Positions 58,474 to 64,000 of a DNA stretch of 64,000 nt are shown piece by piece (positions within the stretch are counted from its first letter, which is position 1; every line of letters starts with the position of its first letter). A model generated the notes under the pieces. It was given only the letters and a program-made list of their open reading frames with translations, was not told the origin of the DNA and made no database searches. A program made the position numbers and the translations under genes. The DNA is from Alkalibacillus almallahensis (lineage in GTDB: Bacteria > Bacillota > Bacilli > Bacillales > Alkalibacillaceae), in assembly GCF_011761495.1 (NCBI RefSeq), contig NZ_JAASRU010000002.1:211612-275611 (forward strand). Direction: 5' to 3'.

Positions 58474-59589
58474 TTGAGTAAACGAGACTATTATGACGTG
58501 TTGGGTGTATCCCAAGACGCTTCAAAAGATGAAATTAAAAAAGCATATCGCAAACTAGCTAGACAATATCACCCAGACGTCAGTGAAGAAGAAAATGCTG
58601 ATGAGAAGTTTAAGGAAGCTAAAGAAGCCTATGAAACCTTAAGTGATGAACAAAAACGTCAACAATATGATCGTTTTGGCCATGCTGGTGCCCAACAAGG
58701 CCAAGGTGGTTTCGGTGCTGAAGGCTTCGGTGACTTTAGTGATATATTTGATATGTTCTTCGGTGGTGGCGGACGCCGTGATCCAAATGCGCCTCGCCAA
58801 GGTCAAGACTTACAATATACGATGGAAATCGATTTTGAAGAAGCGATTTTCGGAAAAGAAACGACGATCCAAATTCCGAAAGACGAAGACTGCGAAACAT
58901 GTGATGGCTCAGGTGCTAAGCCTGGTTCAAATGTTTCGACTTGTTCCCATTGTGGCGGTTCAGGTCAAATGAACGTCGAACAAAATACTCCATTTGGACG
59001 TGTTGTAAACCGTCGCGTTTGTCAACATTGTTCAGGTACTGGTCAATTTGTTGAAGAGAAATGTTCAACATGTGGTGGCGACGGCAAAGTTCGTAAGCAC
59101 CAAAAAATCGATATTAATATTCCTGGCGGGATTGAAGACGGTCAACAAATCCGTGTGACTTCTCAAGGTCGTGCTGGTGTTAATGGTGGACCTCCAGGAG
59201 ACTTATTTGTTTTAGTTCGAGTCAAACGTCATGAATTCTTTGAACGTGATGGAGATGATATTTTATGTGAAATTCCAATCACGTTTACACAAGCTACACT
59301 TGGTGATGAACTTGAAGTCCCAACTGTTCATGGTCGTGTGAAATTAAAAGTACCTGCAGGCACACAAACTGGAACGCATTTCCGTTTGAAAGGCAAAGGC
59401 GCTCCAAATGTTCATGGTTACGGTCAAGGTGACCAACACATCTTAGTTAAAGTGATGGTACCGAAAAACTTAAGCGACCGACAAAAAGAACTACTACGCG
59501 AATTCCATGAATTAAGCGGTGAAGATTCATTAGATGAGCAGCATGATAATTTATTTACTCGTTTCAAACGTGCATTTAAAGGTGACTAA
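58474..59589 (+). CDS. dnaJ: Chaperone protein DnaJ (Hsp40)
   Basis: A 371-residue type I Hsp40. The J domain (1-70) has YHPDVS with the HPD motif. A Gly/Phe-rich linker ([17 protein letters not shown]) is followed by four CxxCxGxG-type zinc repeats ([32 protein letters not shown]) and the C-terminal client domain. It starts at TTG behind GGGAG. The terminator upstream suggests a separate promoter or read-through from dnaK. Confidence 0.97.
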   Translation: MSKRDYYDVLGVSQDASKDEIKKAYRKLARQYHPDVSEEENADEKFKEAKEAYETLSDEQKRQQYDRFGHAGAQQGQGGFGAEGFGDFSDIFDMFFGGGGRRDPNAPRQGQDLQYTMEIDFEEAIFGKETTIQIPKDEDCETCDGSGAKPGSNVSTCSHCGGSGQMNVEQNTPFGRVVNRRVCQHCSGTGQFVEEKCSTCGGDGKVRKHQKIDINIPGGIEDGQQIRVTSQGRAGVNGGPPGDLFVLVRVKRHEFFERDGDDILCEIPITFTQATLGDELEVPTVHGRVKLKVPAGTQTGTHFRLKGKGAPNVHGYGQGDQHILVKVMVPKNLSDRQKELLREFHELSGEDSLDEQHDNLFTRFKRAFKGD

Positions 59590-59613
59590 TGAAATTAAAG
59601 TGAGCTGATATGA

Positions 59614-60558
59614 GTGAAATGGTCTGAAATTAAAATTCATACGACAAATGAGGCGATTGAACCTGTTTCAAACATTCTACATGAATCAGGTGCAAGTGGT
59701 GTCGTTATTGAAGATCGTAATGACTTAAATAAAGATTGGTCGACGATGTACGGTACGATTTATGAGTTGGATCCTGACAACTATCCAGAAGAAGGGGTAT
59801 ATATTAAAGCGTACCTACCAGTCAATAGTTTCTTGGGTGAAACTGTAGATGAGATTAAACAAGCTGTTAGTAACCTCGTAACCTTTGATATAGATATTGG
59901 TCATAACCATGTAACTATTTCTGAAATTAATGAAGAAGAATGGGCTACAGCTTGGAAAAAGTACTATAAGCCTGTAAAAATTTCAGATCGTATTACAATA
60001 ACGCCGACTTGGGAAGAATATGAACCTGTTAGCAGTGATGAAATTATCATCGAACTCGATCCTGGTATGGCATTCGGAACAGGGACTCACCCGACAACTG
60101 TTCTTAGCTTGCAAGCTTTAGAACGTTATATTCAAACAGGCGATCATGTGGTTGATGTAGGTTCTGGCTCAGGCGTTTTATCAATTGGTGCTATTCTTTT
60201 AGGTGCCAGTAACGTTCAAGCATATGATCTTGATGAAGTCGCCGTAAAAAGCACGACGATTAACGTTAAGTTAAATCAAGTTCAAGATCGCGTGACATCT
60301 TTGCAAAACGATTTATTAAAAGGCATCGAAACTCAGGCTGATGTCATTGTTTCGAATATATTAGCTGAAATAATTGTTCAAACCACTGAGGAAGCTTACC
60401 AATTGCTTAAACCAGGTGGCTATTTCATCACTTCAGGTATTATTAACGCCAAAAAAGACCTTGTTAGATCAGATCTTGAAGACAAAGGGTTTGAAGTGAT
60501 TGAAGTTAATAAGATGGAAGAATGGATTTCAATGATTGCGAAGAAACCTGAATCATGA
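59614..60558 (+). CDS. prmA: Ribosomal protein L11 methyltransferase PrmA
   Basis: A 314-residue enzyme that trimethylates ribosomal protein L11. The N-terminal substrate-recognition domain (KWSEIKIHTTNEAIEPVSNIL) is joined to a SAM domain with DPGMAFGTGTHPTT near 150, VVDVGSGSGVLSIGA near 178 and the NILAE motif (VSNILAEIIV) near 248. It starts at GTG 59614 with a weak ribosome site. It is probably cotranscribed with dnaJ and rsmE. Confidence 0.95.
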   Translation: MKWSEIKIHTTNEAIEPVSNILHESGASGVVIEDRNDLNKDWSTMYGTIYELDPDNYPEEGVYIKAYLPVNSFLGETVDEIKQAVSNLVTFDIDIGHNHVTISEINEEEWATAWKKYYKPVKISDRITITPTWEEYEPVSSDEIIIELDPGMAFGTGTHPTTVLSLQALERYIQTGDHVVDVGSGSGVLSIGAILLGASNVQAYDLDEVAVKSTTINVKLNQVQDRVTSLQNDLLKGIETQADVIVSNILAEIIVQTTEEAYQLLKPGGYFITSGIINAKKDLVRSDLEDKGFEVIEVNKMEEWISMIAKKPES

Positions 60559-60567
60559 GGGATGACG

Positions 60568-61341
60568 ATGCAAAGATACTTTATTTCAAATGATCAATGG
60601 GATTATAATAAGGGTCAAGTAACGATTAGTGGTGAGGATTACCATCACATTAACAAGGTCATGCGTATGACATCAGGTGATATCGTTATTGGTTGTAATG
60701 AGAACGAAGAAAGTTTTGAATTAGAATTGATTCAGTTTGATGACGCAACGCAATCAGTGGTTGCGACAATCAAACAAACATTAAGTGAACAAGTAGAGTT
60801 ACCAGCACATATTACATTGGCTCAAGGTTTACCCAAAGGCGATAAGCTGGAAACCATTGTTCAAAAAGGTACGGAATTAGGAATGCGTTCGTTCATCCCA
60901 TTACAAATGGATCGATCTATAGTTAAATGGGATCGTAAGAAACAGGATAAAAAAGTAAATCGTTTGCAAAAAATAGCAAAAGAAGCGAGTGAACAATCCC
61001 ATCGCCTCATGATTCCGACCATTCAACCATTACAATCATTATCTCAGGTGTTGGATTCTGGTGAGTTTGATTTATTGATTGTGGCAAGTGAATACGAAGC
61101 AAAAGGTGATGATGAACCTGAGTGGACATTGTCAGATATTATGAATCAAATCGGTTCAGACCAGCGAGTCCTATTAATTATAGGTCCAGAAGGTGGTATT
61201 TCACCTCATGAATTAACCCTTTGTGAACAAGCTGGTGTTTTGCCGGCTAGATTAGGCCGTCGTATATTAAGAACGGAAACAGCTTCACTTTATGCATTAT
61301 CTGTATTATCCTATTGTTTAGAGGAAAGTCATAAGGATTGA
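60568..61341 (+). CDS. rsmE: 16S rRNA m3U1498 methyltransferase RsmE
   Basis: A 257-residue SPOUT-family enzyme. The N-terminal PUA-like domain (MQRYFISN) is followed by the trefoil-knot domain with IGPEGGISPHEL near 206 and LGRRILRTETASLYALSVL near 232. I choose ATG 60568 behind GAGG with spacing seven; ATG 60562 is too near. In B. subtilis mtaB follows; here deoC follows instead after about 50 bases. Confidence 0.95.
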   Translation: MQRYFISNDQWDYNKGQVTISGEDYHHINKVMRMTSGDIVIGCNENEESFELELIQFDDATQSVVATIKQTLSEQVELPAHITLAQGLPKGDKLETIVQKGTELGMRSFIPLQMDRSIVKWDRKKQDKKVNRLQKIAKEASEQSHRLMIPTIQPLQSLSQVLDSGEFDLLIVASEYEAKGDDEPEWTLSDIMNQIGSDQRVLLIIGPEGGISPHELTLCEQAGVLPARLGRRILRTETASLYALSVLSYCLEESHKD

Positions 61342-61390
61342 TATTCCAAATCAGCGTTATAAATTGTATATTTAATAAGGAGAGATCACA

Positions 61391-62062
61391 ATGAGTCAAT
61401 CATTAGCAAGTAAAATTGATCACACACAACTTAAACCAGATACACAAACAGAGAAAATTAACGAGATTTGCCAAGAAGCAAAAGACAATGCATTTGCATC
61501 TGTTTGTGTAACACCGACATGGGTAGTACATTGCTATGAACTGTTAAAAGATACTGATGTTAAGGTTTGTACTGTTATTGGTTTTCCGTTAGGTGCAACT
61601 ACACCTGAAACAAAAGTATTTGAAACGAACCAAGCAATTGAAAACGGAGCAACGGAAGTCGATATGGTGATTAATATTGGCTCATTAAAAGATGGTCAAT
61701 ATGAAGAGGTAGAGCGTGATATTCAAGCTGTTGTAGATGAAGCAAAAGATCGCGCACTAGTTAAAGTCATTATTGAAACATCTTTATTAACTCAAGATGA
61801 GAAAGTGAAAGCATGTGAACTAGCAAAACGTGCTGGAGCTGATTATGTGAAAACGTCAACTGGTTTTTCAGGCGGAGGAGCGACTGTTGAAGATATCAAA
61901 CTTATGCGTTCAACAGTTGGGCCTGAAATGGGAGTGAAAGCATCAGGTGGCGTGAAAAGCCTTGAAGATGCTAATGCCATGATTAATTCTGGCGCTACAC
62001 GAATTGGCGCATCATCTGGAGTTGAAATTGTTAAAGGTGAACAATCTAACGCTGATTATTAA
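61391..62062 (+). CDS. deoC: Deoxyribose-phosphate aldolase
   Basis: A 223-residue class I aldolase that splits 2-deoxyribose 5-phosphate into glyceraldehyde 3-phosphate and acetaldehyde in nucleoside breakdown. The Schiff-base lysine is in [16 protein letters not shown] near residue 155. Supporting residues lie in EVDMVINIG near 93 and VKASGGVKS near 185. AAGGAGAG precedes the ATG. Its place between rsmE and the Na/Pi transporter differs from B. subtilis. A strong terminator follows. Confidence 0.96.
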   Translation: MSQSLASKIDHTQLKPDTQTEKINEICQEAKDNAFASVCVTPTWVVHCYELLKDTDVKVCTVIGFPLGATTPETKVFETNQAIENGATEVDMVINIGSLKDGQYEEVERDIQAVVDEAKDRALVKVIIETSLLTQDEKVKACELAKRAGADYVKTSTGFSGGGATVEDIKLMRSTVGPEMGVKASGGVKSLEDANAMINSGATRIGASSGVEIVKGEQSNADY

Positions 62063-62063
62063 T

Positions 62064-62094
62064 AAAAAACCGCTGGTAACCCAGCGGTTTTTTA
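62064..62094. terminator. Bidirectional terminator between deoC and the Na/Pi transporter gene
   Basis: AAAAAACCGCTGG (62064-62076) and CCAGCGGTTTTTT (62081-62093) form a perfect stem around TAAC, with T-runs both ways. The minus-strand stop codon lies in its edge. Confidence 0.9.
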
Positions 62095-63027
62095 AGTTGG
62101 TCTATAGAATAATTTCATAAATGAAGCAAATGGTTTTAAGAAAATCAGGATGACTAAACCAATGATTATATTGTAAAATAATGCGATGAAAACGATTTGT
62201 TGTTCGATCGATGTAATCATATTCGTAATAGCATCAATCATATAGGTCTCAAACAAAACCGGAAAAGCGAGAACCAATAATAATCCAACTGAATTTATGC
62301 CAATATGACTATAAGCCACTAATTTAGCTAAATGGTTTTGTCCAATTGAAAAAAACAACACTGTAATACAAGTTCCTAGGTTAGCTCCAACAATCAAGTA
62401 TAAAATATGATGTAATAAAATCGGCCCTTCTTCTATAAAGCCAATTAATAGTGCTGTGAAAGTCGTTGAAGATTGTAATATAGCTGTTATAGCAAAACCT
62501 GAAAACAAAAGTTGAAATGGTGACGTATCTGGTGACTCTAGCCAAGAATCAATCTGAGACATAGATAAGGCATGAGTTAAGTTTCCAAAACCATTTAATG
62601 TGGCAAAAATAACACCGATACCTAGTAAAACAGAACCGATACTAAACCAACTATAATGTTTAAAAGGAAGAAGCACAAAGATAAAGCCAACAATTAGACA
62701 TCCAATCATTATGACATCATTGTTCCATACAAAAAGTTGCGTAGTTAACGTGGTGCTAATATTCGCACCGATCAAATAACACAAAATAAACGGAATTGAC
62801 CTTTTCATTGAACCGATAAAGGTCATTAGCATGGCAATGGATACTGAACTACTTTGAAAAAGTAATGTCATAACAAAACCAAACAGAAAACCATTTCTTT
62901 TGGAAAGTTTTGATTCTAATTGGCCAATGTACTGTTCTGTTAAGGTTTGAAAACCTATTTTCATCAACGTTAAGCCAAAAATTAATAAACCAATTAAGAC
63001 AAAGATGAGCAACAACAGTGAATACAT
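62092..63027 (-). CDS. yqeW: Na/Pi-cotransporter family protein (YqeW-like)
   Basis: A 311-residue membrane protein with about nine helices and the two inverted QSSS-type motifs of the NaPi-II family: LLFQSSSVSIAML near residue 57 and ILQSSTTFTALLIG near 183. Conserved GANISTTLTTQL and GANLGTCITVLFF flank them. It probably moves phosphate or another anion with sodium. GAGGTG precedes the ATG on the minus strand. In B. subtilis yqeW occupies the same place before rpsU. Confidence 0.9.
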   Translation of the reverse strand: MYSLLLLIFVLIGLLIFGLTLMKIGFQTLTEQYIGQLESKLSKRNGFLFGFVMTLLFQSSSVSIAMLMTFIGSMKRSIPFILCYLIGANISTTLTTQLFVWNNDVIMIGCLIVGFIFVLLPFKHYSWFSIGSVLLGIGVIFATLNGFGNLTHALSMSQIDSWLESPDTSPFQLLFSGFAITAILQSSTTFTALLIGFIEEGPILLHHILYLIVGANLGTCITVLFFSIGQNHLAKLVAYSHIGINSVGLLLVLAFPVLFETYMIDAITNMITSIEQQIVFIALFYNIIIGLVILIFLKPFASFMKLFYRPT

Positions 63028-63169
63028 ACGAACACCTCAATTCATCATATGTCAATTTGGACAAGTGATGTCTAAAACATTGACCAATGCGAAAATATTT
63101 AATATAATGACTTAAGATGTGCTAAGGCACATATTGATTTATGCGTTTTATTTGGAGGGAGGGTAGAGC

Positions 63170-63349
63170 ATGTCAAATCAAACGAACGTTAGAAAGAATG
63201 AGTCTATTGAAGATGCTCTTCGACGCTTTAGAAAATCGGTTTCTAAGAATGGCACGCTTTCAGAATATCGTAAGCGCGAATTCTACGAAAAACCGAGCGA
63301 ACGTCGTAAGAAGCAAAAAGCAGAAGCTGCTAAAAAGAATAAAAAGTAA
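63170..63349 (+). CDS. rpsU: Ribosomal protein S21 (bS21)
   Basis: A 59-residue basic 30S protein. It reads [20 protein letters not shown], then [28 protein letters not shown] and a lysine-rich tail. The ATG follows GGAGGGAGGG. A frame overlapping it on the same strand is a shadow. It lies 18 bases before yqeY, the usual Firmicutes pair. Confidence 0.95.
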   Translation: MSNQTNVRKNESIEDALRRFRKSVSKNGTLSEYRKREFYEKPSERRKKQKAEAAKKNKK

Positions 63350-63367
63350 GAAGAGGGTGTAACTCTA

Positions 63368-63814
63368 ATGGCTTTGCTTGATCGTTTAAACGAAGACATG
63401 AAACAAGCTATGCGTAACAAAGAGAAAGATAAGCTTACAGTCATTCGTGGCATTAAATCTTCATTACAAAATGAAGCAATTAATAAAAAGGGTGGAGAGC
63501 TCACAGATGAAGAGGAGCTCCAAGTTCTAATGCGGGAAGTAAAGCAAAGAAAAGACTCCCTCCAAGAGTTCAAGGATGCTAATCGTGAAGATTTAGTCGA
63601 AAAAACGGAGCAGGAATTAGCTCTTGTTGAATCATATTTACCACAACAATTATCTGATGATGAATTGGTGGAGGTTATCGATGAAACCATTCAAGAAGTC
63701 GGAGCAACGTCTAAACAAGATATGGGCACAGTCATGAGTGCTGTCATGCCTAAAGTTAAAGGTAAAACTGACGGTTCAAAAGTCAATAAACTTGTTATAG
63801 AACGATTGCAGTAG
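63368..63814 (+). CDS. yqeY: GatB/YqeY domain protein
   Basis: A 148-residue helical protein matching the C-terminal tRNA-contacting domain of GatB ([60 protein letters not shown]). The free-standing YqeY form is common next to rpsU; its role is not established, but a tRNA-binding function is inferred. GAGGGTG precedes the ATG. Confidence 0.94.
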   Translation: MALLDRLNEDMKQAMRNKEKDKLTVIRGIKSSLQNEAINKKGGELTDEEELQVLMREVKQRKDSLQEFKDANREDLVEKTEQELALVESYLPQQLSDDELVEVIDETIQEVGATSKQDMGTVMSAVMPKVKGKTDGSKVNKLVIERLQ

Positions 63815-63829
63815 GTAAAAGAAAGATAG

Positions 63830-63904
63830 GTGCTTTGCATGTCAATGAGATCATCATGAAAGATTTTAGAAATGATGCATTGATTTGCTTAGCACTTATT
63901 TTTT
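63830..63904 (+). terminator. Long imperfect terminator hairpin after yqeY
   Basis: GTGCTTTGCATGTCAATG pairs imperfectly with CATTGATTTGCTTAGCAC (63874-63895), enclosing an A/T-rich loop, followed by TTATTTTTTA. Confidence 0.6.
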
Positions 63905-63962
63905 AGGCTCTAAAATATTTGTTGGGGTAGATACACAATTTAGCGTGAAGGTTTGATGGTGG

Positions 63963-64000
63963 CCGTTGGCATCATGTGATCCGCTTACGGTGGATGCTTG
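63963..64000 (-). repeat. Palindromic intergenic repeat, copy E (partial, cut by window end)
   Basis: CCGTTGGCATCATGTGATCC followed by GCTTACGGTGGATGCTTG matches, with several changes, the outer end of copy C (ATTGTGATCCGCTAACGGTGGACGCTTTCC). The rest lies beyond the window. Confidence 0.6.

Noticed and set aside
63141..63362. A 73-codon plus-strand ORF overlapping rpsU
   Set aside because: The frame of S21 at 63170-63349 is clearly the real one, with a ribosome site and a family match.

Overview
The window is about 64 kb of low-GC chromosomal DNA from a spore-forming Bacillaceae. Gene order follows the Bacillus subtilis secDF-relA-hisS-alaS-sigK and yqeG-comE-lepA-dnaK-yqeY segments. Sporulation genes (sigK, gpr, spoIIP, sda, an rsfA homologue, yrrS, yqxA) and competence genes (comN, comER, comEA, comEB, comEC) support this. 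Acidic proteins, an Mrp-type Na+/H+ antiporter operon and many divergent sequences suggest a halotolerant or halophilic genus in the Halobacillus/Alkalibacillus/Piscibacillus neighbourhood; the genus is inference. I see no rRNA, tRNA, CRISPR array, prophage or IS transposase.

Layout. 0.2-8.9 kb: protein export (secDF), DNA repair (recJ), purine salvage (apt), stringent response (relA), D-Tyr-tRNA deacylase (dtd). 8.9-12.9 kb: hisS-aspS behind an aspartate-type T-box leader, then 6S RNA. 12.9-21 kb: RsfA-like regulator, rarA, cymR-cysteine desulfurase-mnmA (sulfur and tRNA thiolation), a TPR protein, recD2. 21-26.4 kb: alaS behind its own T-box, then ireB-ruvX-yrzB and mltG. 27-30.4 kb: yrrM, udk, greA, yrrS, mtnN. 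30.4-36.5 kb (minus strand): sigK, uninterrupted, and a six-gene Mrp operon that lacks mrpB. 36.6-42.4 kb: sda with DnaA boxes, then yqeG-yqeH-aroE-yhbY-nadD-yqeK-rsfS-yqeM (ribosome assembly, NAD, shikimate). 42.4-48.5 kb: comER and comEA-EB-EC, yqzM, holA. 48.5-55.8 kb: rpsT (minus), gpr-spoIIP-yqxA, lepA, hemW, and hrcA with a CIRCE operator. 55.9-63.8 kb: grpE-dnaK, dnaJ-prmA-rsmE, deoC, a Na/Pi-cotransporter homologue (minus), rpsU-yqeY.

The most notable unexplained structure is a GC-rich (about 66%), inverted-repeat intergenic element present in five places (around 9.0, 26.5, 38.8, 46.8 and 64.0 kb). One copy sits between the hisS promoter and its T-box, one carries three extra palindromic modules, one has lost its core, and one is cut by the window end. 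Other points: the missing mrpB, a hairpin between the Shine-Dalgarno and start codon of sda, DnaA boxes upstream of sda, a cluster of four perfect dyads with no gene between yqzM and holA, and local absence of several genes usual in this order (tcdA, yrrN/yrrO, mtaB).
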